A stretch of DNA of 64,000 bases from Podarcis raffonei (Eukaryota > Chordata > Lepidosauria > Squamata > Lacertidae), in NCBI RefSeq assembly GCF_027172205.1, contig NC_070612.1:30963183-31027182 (forward strand), read 5' to 3'. The translations under genes and the position numbers were made by a program. Shown one piece after another: positions 48,624 to 60,681 of the stretch; position 1 is the stretch's first letter; each line of letters begins with the position of its first letter. Below the pieces are notes generated by a model. It ran no database searches and was not told the origin of the DNA. It saw only the letters and a list, made by a program, of their open reading frames with translations.

Positions 48624-51089
48624 GACACCATATAACAAAAATACAAATCAGCCATTATGTACACAGTTATAATGTTCCAATTAAGACAAATTAAAAGCAC
48701 ACTTTCCATTCTTTTGCCAAATTCAAGGAATTTGTTTTTCTTTATTCAGTCCATTAAAATCCTTATGAACATTGTCCGTTATCTAGAGCAGGCACAGGCA
48801 AACTCGGCCCTCCAGACGTTTTGGGACTACAACTCCTATCATCCCTGACCACTAGTCCTGTTAGCTAGGGATGATGGGAGTTGTAGTCCCAAAAAACATC
48901 TGGAGGGCCGAGTTTGCCTATTCCTGATCTAGTGTCTTGGATGTATACGGGTGCTTTCAGGCGAATATACTTTCCCCCATAAGCAGTGCAAGCCCTGCTT
49001 GAATCTACAGGGCTGCACAGCTACCCCACAGCCAGGGCTGCAGAATGGCCAACTACAACTGTGGCCTTTACTGAACAAAAAACTGCCATTTTTAATTATC
49101 ATGGAATGCATGAAGATTAGACAGCATCTATATTCCACTAGCAGACATGGATAATATTGTGCTGTTATTCACAATGCAACTACAGTAGACTCGCAAGTTG
49201 CTCAGGGGTTACATTTATAAAGCCAAAACAGCATATAGTCAGAGCAATCCCTGAACCACCCCCGGCATGATCACCCCTCCCCTTCCTCTGAAGCTGGTGT
49301 GCTGAGTGGGCCTTGTCCCCCATGTAAGGCAGAGAGCTTTTAAGCCTTGCTTAGCAGGCTCTGGGGTCTCACAAAGTCCCAACAAGATCTTGAGGAGGCC
49401 CCCAGAACCCTTGCGACAGCCTAACAGCTCTCTGCCTTGTGTGCATTTAATTTGTGTGATGTCAGTTTACCGGCTGCCGGGCACATAAAGCTGTATTCAC
49501 ACAAGTTAAATGCACGCAGGGTGTGAGTCTGCTGTGTTTAAAACTGAGCTATGGTAACTGTAGCAAAGAAATAAGTAAATAAGTCTGCCCACAAGAAAAA
49601 TGCAAAAATTTGTATTATCCGTTATTAAGTCAAAAGTGTTACAAAATAGGAAGCGTACACACTTTTTTTGTTGTATTTTGGTTTGACTAAAAAAGGGATT
49701 ACCCTAGCATGAATATATCAAAATAATGTGTGAAATATGCCTTAAAAAGAAAACAACTAAGTGTTAAACTTTAGCCTTGATATGCCAATATAGATTAGTA
49801 GCTTAATCTCATGGAAACAGTTTCCTGGTTCAGATGTCAAGCTAAACCATAGTTTAGCATAATGAGAACTTGTGCAGCAAAGTCTTCATCTCAAATGCCC
49901 CCACTTGCCAGTCACCAGCACAAGTGTAAAGTGGAGCTGGGAGGCTTAGCCACAGCTTGTCATGTTATCTAAACTGACAAGGTGCAGTTAATGTTAACAA
50001 TGGCTTGTTTGCTACTTCAAATGATGTTTCGCTTTGGGGAAAGGGGGCAATACAAATCTTGGAGAAATTATGGCTATTGCATTAGAGTTACAGCAGGCAT
50101 GGAGTGTGCTAAGAACTGACCTAACAGCACTGGATCTCAGTAAATATACAATTCATTTGGATTTTCACTGGGTACTCCTAAGGGACGGTGCTTTTGTTAA
50201 ACATAACATTCAAAAAGGAGCACCCACATGTTTATAAAATGATCAATTTCTACTTTGGTTTCCATTCTTCTTTGCCTATGGCAAAACTGTTTCACCGCAG
50301 AGTGGTCCAGACTTTGGCAACTTAGAAGAACCAGGCTAGCTGTAGTCGATCCTTTTTTACATACTCAGATACAACTCAAAAGTCAATCCACAGAAGATAT
50401 TAAGAGTCAAAACATTGCTACTCAAAGCTACATTTGTACAATGAAAACATTCCCTACAATACAAATGGTTATTTTAAAAAATAATAGATATATTTACACT
50501 TAGTTTCACATTGACATTGATGATAACATACAGAATGATCAACACTGGCTGCACCTAAAAAATACAATTCTTAATATTTTGACATTTACAAGGAAAATTG
50601 GTTGCTATGTTTCGAAAACAAAATAATGAAGAAACGTACCTTTTGGAAGAAGCACCCAGACCACACAATGAATGGCATTTAGAAGGATACAATGTGGCAA
50701 TAAATCTTTAAGAAAGGGAGGACTGGATTATTTCGGGGGGGGGAACAAGATTTTTTTTGGGGGGGGATTTCTCAACTGCTTCTAAAAATAAGATGCGACA
50801 TACAGAGGTGAATGGAGGATGAGTCATCGCAGACAAAGGACAGGAAGATGCCCACTACATGTTAAAACGGATGAACCTGATGTGATGAGTGGTGAAATTC
50901 CTTGACTCAGTGGAACAGTAAGAGGTCTCATATACTGAGTGCTCAATTTCATACTTCATAGTAAACATGGCACAAGTGTTGTATTGGTGAAAATATCGCC
51001 CTGTCATTATCTGTGGTCCAACACAATTATGTCCCACCTTTATGAAAATTAACATATTTAAGCAACCAGGCTGTCTTTCTTTCTTCTTG
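48624..51089 (-). other. Probable OCLN 3' UTR / downstream flank
   Basis: AT-rich single-copy-looking sequence after the OCLN stop with no ORF of note. It holds G-runs at 50,735-50,765 and one hAT MITE. How far the transcript extends cannot be read from sequence. Confidence 0.3.
48789..48926. mobile_element. hAT-type foldback MITE
   Basis: TIR caggcacaggcaaactcgg / ccgagtttgcctattcctg with 8-bp duplication atctagag / atctagtg. Core inverted as in the other copies. Falls in the possible OCLN 3' UTR. Confidence 0.88.
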
Positions 51090-54000
51090 TTATGACTTTC
51101 GTCTGTCATAATCACTGACCATTCTCTTGATGTGCGACAGTTTGCTCTTTAGTACCTTGCAGTGGGCTTTGCGGTTCTTATAGTCTGCTGACTAAAACAC
51201 AGAATGAAAACTATTAATAAATGAAGTAAATCAGATTTCATCTTAAAAACGCTAGAATAATATACTGTCTTATTCATTCAAAGTGATCACTATCAGAAGA
51301 GACAAATGAGCCTATTCTGAAACTCTCAATAGTTTATGAAGTCCTTAAAACAATGAATTTGCAGAGTAATCACCCAAGGGATACGACCTCATGTGCTTCT
51401 GTTCGAAACTGAAGGAACACGTAAGTTTGAATTTTGAATGTGTAAATGTCTAAAGACAATGCATAAAACAAGCACCCTTAGACGTACTGCTAGATAAGAG
51501 TTTAATGGTTATTGTATTTGTTTAAAAACCAATGAAAATTTGTTAAAACAGAAGGAACATGTATGGCAGACCAATAGCTGTGCTTCTGTTTTAAAAGAGA
51601 CAGAACAGTTCAAAGACAACAGTTTGAAAAGCAGGATGCTGCTTTAACATTAGGAATTCATACGGTGAACACACCCAACAATAGATTCTGTCCAATATTG
51701 GTGCAGGGAGGGAAACACCCCAAACAGCTAGAGACTGAACATAATTTGGCTCTGTATTTGACAGGGACAGATGCAAGCCCAACCTCGGCTTGCCCTGCTT
51801 CTGCAACCTGCAACCTGAAAAGTGGTCTGAATTTTGGAACACCCATCAGGTCAGAGCCAAATTCTTAAGAGCTGGAGCTGGGAGGCAGAGGATTGCTATG
51901 ACTATGAGCTTGTACCTGGACAGTATAAAGCCAAAACAGATCTTAGCCTTCTGCCAAACTCTGGGGTGTGATTCATCCTCTCTCTTTCATAGCTCCAGTG
52001 TTCAGAGGAAAACTTGGTTTCACCTTGCCCTCCAGAGGCTGCCTGGCCCCCTCACCTGTAGATTCAGTGACAGAATCCGTAGATCCAACTTTTCTACTGG
52101 AGGCTAAAGTGGTACTGGCGGCATAGAAACCCTTTCACCAGCTGAGGCTGGTGTGCCAACTGCACCCTCTCCTAGATAGAAATCACCTGAGCCAGAGTCA
52201 CCCAGGCTATGTTAACTTGGCAACTTGTTCAACAAGAACTAAGTCACAATTGAAGTCTACATGTTCTGTGGCCAAGGATTACTGCAACACATTTGGGACA
52301 CTTCTAGCCCCATCATGTTGCACATGTGTTCAGTGAGTTAGGTCCGAACTGGTGAAGAACAAAAATCATCAACTGTGGGATACTACAGTGACTAGTGTTT
52401 TTGAAAAGACACCACAAGCTTTTTAGAAGACAATTGCAACAGGTTTCAGGAAGGAGCCACTCAAAGTCTGCAAAAATTGACAATCCAGCCGTACTTCTTT
52501 CCAAGTGGGTTACCCAGCCTGCTGCAACAGGAGATATCTTGGTTTACGCAGAGATTACTTAAGTAAACTACTTACTGCCTTTATATCCTTCAGTCGGTTG
52601 TATTCTTCAGCAGCAGACTACAAGTAAAAATAACTCAAATTAGATATCACAAACATTAGCAAAAATCAAAAGCAGAATGAAGGCAGCCTTCGTTATGATG
52701 CATGCATAAATATTTAACTATTAAACCAATATCTTTATTGGTGACAAGAACAGGTGCAGGAACATAAGGAGAGCCCGGCTGGATCAGGCCAAAGGCCCAT
52801 CTTGGCTACCATTCTTTTCTCAAACAGATGCCTATGGAAAGCCTGCAAGCATAGGCATCTGTTTGAGGAATTCCCATCTACTCCGATCCTTCACAAATAT
52901 GGACTGGAGACCACACACTATTTGGGAGTGGGGAAGGAGAGGTATGGTTCAGTGATAACCCATGGGCTTTGCATGCAGAATGTCCCAGGTTCAATCCCCA
53001 ACATCTCCAACTAAAGCTTGCAAAGACTCGTGTCTGAAGCCCAGGAATGGCAAAACTCAAATAGATAGTCAAATGGTCCAACTCTTTTTAATGCAGCTTC
53101 CTCGACTCCTATAACCCCCATAAGCCACCACTAATCAAAGATGACAACCTTGGGATGGATGGAGTAATGGTTTAACTCAGCCTAAATAAGGAGTGGTTTC
53201 CAGGAAGCTAGCTGATAGCCACTGTAGGAGTCTAGACTGATTGACCGCTGACAAGGGCCAGAGTCTCTATCTTTAAGCAGTGCTAAAGAGGCTAGAAAAG
53301 GGATTGAGCAATAAACAGCAGGAAAGGAGACAGAGAAAAATATCCCATTATATCATCAGTGTATTCACTCAAAATCTGACTCAGATCATTCAGAAAGAAA
53401 AAGGAAGCAGCAAACATTGTGCAGTCAGCCCCAAAAGTCTTCCTCAGAGGTCACCAACATTAAATACTTTCCACGTTGCTAACTCCCACAACACTTGGGA
53501 TTCTTGTTGGATGAAGTAGGTTAGAAAGCTCCTTTATCAAGCATGTTACTTCCTCTAAAGCTACAGGCATTTGAGTCCCAGTCAGTATTAGTATTAAGGA
53601 CTGCTTTCTAACATTACAGTAAATTATATATCTGTCTTTTCAGGTCAAAGAGCAATATCCTTTCTTCGGAAAGGGAAAACTACATCCAGGTACCTAGCCT
53701 AAGGGAAGCCTACGGTTAGAGTTGGTTTCAACAAACACTGCACCGATTATTAGGAGTTTAGGTGTTTCTTTCCTGGTTCCTTTTTAATTACAGTATCACA
53801 GACTTTAATAGCTTGTGATTTTTTTAGGGGAAAGCATATGGGACTAATAATAGTTGTCCATTGGCTACTAATATTGCGTTCAACATCTAAAGCCACATTT
53901 CAAAAAAACAAAGAGACATTAAAAATACAAATTTGCCTTCACCAAAACACCACTGAGTCACTTCACCAATCTTTTGCTCTTTCCAGTGACTCTTCAAGTT

Positions 54001-57000
54001 AGAGCTCCTTCCCTGACCTATTGCTTAAGAATGTTTTAAGTGGAGATGCCAAGGATGGAACCCGGGTCCTTCTGCATGAGAAATATGATGTCCAATGCAA
54101 TGCCCATCATCCATGCTGGGTGGGGTGATGGGAGTTGGAATCTGACAACATCTGGAGGGCTATCCCACCCTCCACAGCCTTAGCTAGACTGTAGTTCTGG
54201 GAGATGGGATGCAAGCGAATTTAGTGCATATTACAGCACATGTGCAGATGCAGACATAATTCTAATGTCCAAAATTCTCTCAGGAGGCAAATGGTGTATG
54301 TACCACTAAAGCAATACTCTCATATCGTAATGAAGAAGAAGAAGAGTTTGGATTTGATATCCCGCCTTTCACTCCCTTTAAGGAGTCTCAAAGCGGCTAA
54401 CATTCTCCTTTCCCTTCCTCCCCCACAACAAACACTCTGTGAGGTGAGTGGGGCTGAGAGACTTCAGAGAAGTGTGACTGGCCCAAGGTCACCCAGCAGC
54501 TGCATGTGGAGGAGCGGAGACGCGAACCCGGTTCCCCAGATTACGAGACTACCGCTCTTAACCACTACACCACACTGGCTCTCCTCTTCTTCTTCTTCTA
54601 CCACTAAAGCAATACTCTCATATCGTAATATATTTCAATGAATGAAATTACCCTATATTCTTCACTGTCTTCAGGGTAGTCATCCAATTCTTTATCAAGA
54701 CGAGAAATTTCTCTGCTGATTTCGTCAAGCTCTGCTTGCAACCGCTTGTATTCTTGTAGACCTGCATCAAAATCTCGCTTGTATCCTTGCCTTTGTTGAT
54801 CGGATGATACAGGTGGATATTCCCTGGATGAAGAGTGATTTAAATGACATTGTTTGAAGAAATGGAGTGGGCAGTTGCAGAGAGACTTGCTGATTTAGCA
54901 TTTGTTTATAGGGAAAGGATACCTATGATGCAAATTAATCTTTCAGTTTTGTGCTTTGGTCAAAGCATGAAAATGTAGAATTTAGATCTGCATTCTTTAC
55001 TAGAACTGGCAAATGCCTATAGGAGCCTTGTACAAAGATGAACCAACGCAATAATAAAGAAGTACATTTCCACACCTTTAAAGAGTAAAGTTTTCACTGC
55101 ACTAAACATTAGCCTGTGCAAAAGAAACATGTTAATAAATTGAAAAATACAACTATCATGTTTGTTTTCCCAAGGAGAATTCTCAGTCCCAGAAAGTTAC
55201 TTCATGTCAACGGTTTCTGCAGAATATTGCAACACTTGTTTGTTAAATTACATTTTTAAGACAATATCACAGCATATTTTTGAAATGAACATTGACATGC
55301 TATATAACCTGATTTGATCAAATGGACTACACAAGTATTTCACTGAACACTTCCTATTTTTTGCAGTCATGAAATGAAAGAACCAGACAGGCAACGTACC
55401 AACGTGCTTATGGTATGCATATTGTTATAGTTTTTATACTGAGTAACAATCCCATATAAAGTCATGATGGTAGACCATTTGCAACTTTCCTTCAGCAAGA
55501 CTTCAGTTTCTAGAAATTATTACCACTATTTTGGGCTCCATCTTCTTTCCATGTACATATGGTTATCCAAGGAAATCTCGCTCTCTCTCACACACACATT
55601 ATGCATTTCACATACTATGTTTTTTGCACGCTGATTGGGCACATGCATGGAAAGGGGACTGTTTACTTAAAAAGCTATGCAAGCTTTCCTTCATACTTCA
55701 TTATCTTGGCTGACCGCTTGAGTTGCCATAGTTACGCATAACACACTTGAGTTTCTAACTCAGGTTACATAAAGGGTAGCTGGAGTGCATTTCATTTGTA
55801 TCTCTTATTTTGAAAATTGGTTACTGTAAGTTTGACTTTACAAAAAGGTCTGTTAAGGGACAAATCAAGAATTTCACAAACTATGTTACTATCTGATTAG
55901 AGTGAGGTATATTTATTTAATTGCTGGTCAGTTTTTACCTATTTAAGCAGTGATCCAAGAACTTTTAACCAACTGAATCATATCACTGAAACACAGGAAG
56001 AGCCATTTCTGAAATCTTACATTCTTGTGACCAGATTCTAAAAACAGAGCGCTTCCAAGTATGCCTACAAGCAGCAGCTCAGGATGAGTCAGTTTCAGCA
56101 GACAGTTTCCAGAGGCTAATAATGTTCCAAAATATGACATCTGCCTGCACCTCCCTTCATTTTCCTGCTCTGCCCTAACATACAAGATTGACACCTTAAT
56201 AGGTAGGTAACACACAGAAGCTACAGCAACTAATTTTTCAATCCATCACATTCATGTAAAATACTTGTATTCAAACACAGTGATGCTTCCATCAGTAGTA
56301 GAAAAGGCACTGCACTTATATTTTCCCTACTGAAATACTAGCTTTTCACTAACAAGTAGATGACATCAAATTCTGAATTTCATATCCAGTTTCCATTTAT
56401 GCTAGTGGAAACCTAGAGAGAGAGTGTTGGTAGGAGGCTGTATCCCAGCGTCCTTCATAACATACACAACCTGTTAAAGCCTCATGGTAACCTGCATCAA
56501 CTTGAGTTAGAATAAGTGGAGCTCTCTGTACTGATGCTCTACAACCAGGCTGCCATTAACATGGTACCAATGCCCAAGTTGTATGGAATTGTCCATACCT
56601 GTCCCAGTCCTCCTCCAGTTCATCACAAGACTCTCCTCCAGTGGTGTAATCTGCATCATAGTTGTCGGTGTAGGTTCTCTTTGCTCTTCCTGCTCTTCCT
56701 TTTTGTGCTGGCTCCTTAGCTGACCCATTGTAACTGCTAGTGTTGGCATACTGAGGTGGCATTGGGCTCTTTGTTAAATTCACTTCAGGTATCCTGTTAC
56801 AAAACAAGAACAATTCATTTCCAGTTTCATGCCAAAGCATCAATACACTGAGCAGATATTAAGAGACACAAAATAAAGACTGCTGGTTGTTAATGCTAGG
56901 CTTCCCAATGTTAAGATTATTTTCTTCATCACACAAAATGACATTATTGTCTAAGAGCTGTTGTACGAAGTCAGGTAGACTAATGCAGCACGCAACGAAG

Positions 57001-60000
57001 TCAGCAAAGTCATGCCAGATACTTTCTGCTCTGTAGCACAAGCTGGTACCCTTCTCTAGAAATGTTAATCAGAATAACCCCTGTAATTCTAAGGGCTCAG
57101 ATTTACTGTTCAGCTTTAGTAAACTAATGATTAAAATAGGAACAAAAGGGACCCACAAATTGAACTTAATGAAATAAAATGTTGGACACATTTGCTTGAC
57201 TGTTCCTTAACTTTAAGTATCCCAACCTTTTGCAAGTTGTACACATTTAATCTCCCTGTCATTTACAGAAAACAGTTGATTTCAAGAATCTAAGACAAAA
57301 TGATATTAATTATTGTTTCCTTTGGCACACACACAACAGTCCTCAGATCCTTCTGTAAGCAAACCTCAGTTTGTGCAAGTGAAACTACTAGATATATATC
57401 CTGCCTTAGTTTCCCTCATCATCTTCTGTGTTTTGTCATGTCTTTTTTGATATTGAAAACCCCTCTCAACCTGGCTCACATAATTAAAATTAAATTTTAC
57501 TGGGAATATGGTTCTGGCCCTCCTTTTTATAGCCATAGTTGGGGGCAGTTTTGGGGAAGGTCAGACCAATATTCATAACAAAACTTATTTTTAATTATGT
57601 AAACCACCCTGAGACTTGTGTTCAGCCATTATTGAAGGTGGTTTACATTTAACTTTAGTCTTTAAGTGACAAAACAAGAGTGGCACATCTTGGGTCAGGC
57701 ACATTTTGACTGGCCCCGATAGTCAAAATGATGTGGTTTCTAGGACCCAGCCTTTTGCTTTCAGTGTAATCCTGGGTATATTTATTTGAAAGTCAGTCTT
57801 GTTACATTCATTGGGTCTTCTTCCTAGGTTAACAGGCATAGAGTTGCAGCTGTAGTAATTGACCTTATGCTGTGCCTCCATGGGAGGTCAGGCACAATTT
57901 CCAGCTCTATTTTGGGGGAACTGGGGTAAGAGAACAGGAGTTTGTTTTGGCAGGGACTAGTTGAGGTGGCTTGAGCACCAGTCAAACAGATGCCCCAAAC
58001 CTTCCTCTCTAGCTGTTTGCCTGCCATGCCATGATGAGTGTTTTAGCAACATAGCCTTCCTTTCTAGCTTGAAGGTGGTGGGGAACAAATCTTCTTCCAT
58101 CTGTTCAAGGGTGATCCCTGCCCAACTCTAAGCTACAAAGAAACTTGATTGGGCTGGTAGAACACTTTCCAATGCATGGCGATAAAAATATTAGCCCCCC
58201 CCCCGGTCAATTTATTTCCTGCAATTAGACCCCAGATGACCAAGGGACTTACACATTCTAGGTTAAGACATGGTTGTGAAACTTCTGAATACCACTAATG
58301 TGACAAGCTGCCCCGCCTGCCCCCGCCCAATGAATGCAGTGTTTTTATTTCATTCAATATAGAGACTGAGAACATTATGAAATCTTCACTTGTGAGCTAA
58401 ATTTGCAAGCAGGATGGTGTTGCTGCACATCTCAAAACATGGCCATCAACCTTTGACAACCATTCATTACAGTGCTATTTCATGTAATATGTATGCAAGG
58501 ACTGTCCTTATTCCATTATGTTCATTCATAAACAGAATAACTAATAAGTTCAACTATGGCTATCTTCCAGACAAAACATAGTTCTGAAGGTACAAAGGCA
58601 AGTTGGATGAACGACATACTTTCTGATCACCAGTTCCTTTTGAACCCAATTAAAAGGTGATACATGGGGGCAAAGTAATGATAAACCACCAACACATCAC
58701 CTAAGGCAGTGGCAGCTGGTATGATGCGCTCCAGATGTTATAGACTGCACTTCCCATTAATTCCTGGCCATTGGCCATGCTTGCTAGGGTTGATGGGAGT
58801 TCTAGTCCAAAACATCTGGAGGGCATACTACCTGATGTAAGGAACGCTTGATGAGCAAGTGGGCAATGGAAGCCAATACAGTGGTACCTCGGGTTAAGTA
58901 CTTAATTCGTTCCGGAAGTCCGTTCTTAACCTGAAATTGTTCTTAACCGGAAGCACCACTTTAGCTAATGGGGCCTCCTGCTGCCACTGAGCCACCGGAG
59001 CATGATTTCTGTTCTCATCCTGAACCAAAGTTCTTAACCTGAAGCACTATTTCTGGGTTAGCGGAGTCTGTAACCTGAAGCGTATGTAACCTGAGGTACC
59101 ACTGTAATAGAAGGCAATTCAGTTTTCTACACAATGGAGCCAGAGAATATTACAAGAAGAGCAATCTCTTCAAGCAACCTCTACAAGCCCAGAGGATAAC
59201 ATGATTCTTTCAAATCACTATGCTTAACGTTCTCCCAACACACCCCTAAGTTGATATTGGCTCTTGATTAAAAGCTTTTTAAAAATTTCCACACACCCAA
59301 GAACTTGGGAGAAGTTTTTTTTAAAGGCTGTTCAGTATTTACAAGATGCATGAAGGAAGATAGGATAGTACTGCTCATTCTTTAAAAATCCCTAGAGTTA
59401 GGATTCTTAGTGCTGCTTTAATGTTTCTAGGTGTTGGCTTTATGTTATTGTTTTCATCATAAATTCCCTTACAAAATGCTATGAAATGCAGGGTGCAACA
59501 GTGAAAGAACAATACACCCAAGGGACTAAGTCTGTAATCCTATGCCCTTATCTGACAACAAGTCCCACAGAACTCAGCAAGACTTACTTCCAGAGGACTG
59601 TAAGTGTATGTTTACTTCCTAGGTTATCAAAATGTGGATTGGTTATCCTTATCCAAATACTTATTAAACAGTGGAGGACACACATGAAAAGTAAACAGCA
59701 GTGTAACCACGAAACTACGCTCTTAAAAGCACAGGGCCTGTGTTTGTTCTCTCAGGTTGTGTAAGTGTGAATGTGGACATTCTACATTTTATAAAATATT
59801 TGCACTTTTATTGTTAGGTCTGCATACCTTGAATAGTATACCCACTCAGGCTCCAGCCTTGCTTTTACCTCAGAATATTGAAAAAAAACCCCACAAAGCT
59901 ATGCACATCCCAGATGAACACTGTAACAAATAAATCCTGTATATGACAAAGTGATAAGTAGCTACGAGATGAAGATCAACAGTATGCTTTTTTTCTTTTT

Positions 60001-60681
60001 TTCAAACACCCTAGTCTCTTAACTCTCTGGACAGGTCAGATCCAAGTGTTATTTATTTATTGAAGTTTTCCTATCCCCTCTAGGCTGGAGAACTTCACAT
60101 AAGAAAAGCTCAAAACAACCACCCTTCACCCCATCCTCAACCTAGCTAGTTAACCTATCTGCCAGCTGTTCACCTAAACTAATCCATGATCCAAAACAAA
60201 GGTGTAATTCAGATCCTGGGATCACTGCCAGTGTCAGAATTTGGGCTTTCAAATTTCAGTAGGACCCTGTGTAATGCCAAAATTCAGCACCCAGTGCAGG
60301 TGAACCAGTCGCACTCCCCTGAATCTGCCGCTGTTACTGCCCCCCACCCCTTTCAACTGCAGGTCAGTGTTACAGTTTTGTCAACAGGAATCTTAGTAAC
60401 TGATTAATGTTCCGAAAGGGGGTGTGGCAGGAGAAAATGATATCACAACCTGCTTTGAATTGCTTAATATTGAGCCTGTGTGGTCTTTCTATTGCATTGT
60501 GTCCATTCAATTAGAAAAAAAACAGGAACATTTATACTTACGGAGTAGCTCTGTAGCTATTGTCATTATAGATCTGTTGTACAGGAACTTCAGAAACTGA
60601 GTAACCCACAGAACTGGCAACTCGATCTGTATAGTCAGCTACAGGGGTAGGTATTGCTGGCTCCGGATTTATGTTCTTCAC
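51090..60681 (-). CDS. OCLN: Occludin, C-terminal half (five exons; 5' part outside window)
   Basis: Tetraspan tight-junction protein; this part is the cytosolic tail whose ELL coiled coil binds ZO-1. Exons in transcript order: 60681-60542 ([13 protein letters not shown]...), 56793-56599 ([10 protein letters not shown]...[14 protein letters not shown]), 54823-54652 ([16 protein letters not shown]...), 52617-52576 ([14 protein letters not shown]), 51191-51090 ([12 protein letters not shown]...[15 protein letters not shown]). Junction phases agree throughout and the exons total 651 nt. Human occludin matches closely from [14 protein letters not shown] to the end. The first exon shown begins at the human EEW/VKN junction; the large MARVEL exon was not found between 60,681 and 64,000 and must lie further right. 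No lesion was seen. Identity is very sure. Confidence 0.96.
52745..52890 (-). mobile_element. CR1-type LINE 3' fragment, reversed
   Basis: 'ggaacataaggagagcccgg ctggatcaggcc' then 'cagatgcctatggaaagcct': reverse partner of the 18.0-kb repeat. Ends in a small local inversion (aggcatctgtttg). Confidence 0.65.
52935..53215 (+). mobile_element. tRNA-derived SINE
   Basis: Head 'gtatggttcagtgataaccc' with B box 'aggttcaatccccaacatct'. It ends 'gatggagtaatggtttaact' plus a 'cagcct' 3' region shared with 1,490-1,600 and 37,440-37,585. Confidence 0.65.
54332..54598 (-). mobile_element. MIR-like CORE-SINE with perfect 31-bp target duplication
   Basis: The flanks 54,301-54,331 and 54,599-54,629 are identical over 31 bp, starting taccactaaagc. 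The insertion lies about 20 bp downstream of the donor of OCLN exon 54823-54652, counting from the nearer duplication. It is almost identical to 11,036-11,294, hence a recent insertion. Confidence 0.92.
56800..58700. other. OCLN intron, no exon seen
   Basis: Only a short LINE-tail-like piece around 57,595-57,650 (aaaccaccctgagacttgtg). No other feature supported. Confidence 0.4.
58707..58834. mobile_element. hAT-type foldback MITE, diverged
   Basis: Starts cagtggcagctggtatg, ends catactacctg, core gatgggagttctagtcc. Flanks acctaagg / atgtaagg match at 6 of 8. Confidence 0.7.
58879..59104. mobile_element. Tigger-like MITE (TcMar), TA duplication
   Basis: Ends cagtggtacctcgggtta and taacctgaggtaccactg form a long TIR flanked by TA. 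The body repeats 'ttcttaacctgaa' and 'ccggaag' motifs. It lies in the OCLN intron between exons 60681-60542 and 56793-56599. Confidence 0.85.

Noticed and set aside
54331-54600. 133-codon frame shared with 10,924-11,325
   Set aside because: It is the CORE-SINE read through; the same peptide at both places is explained by the repeat.
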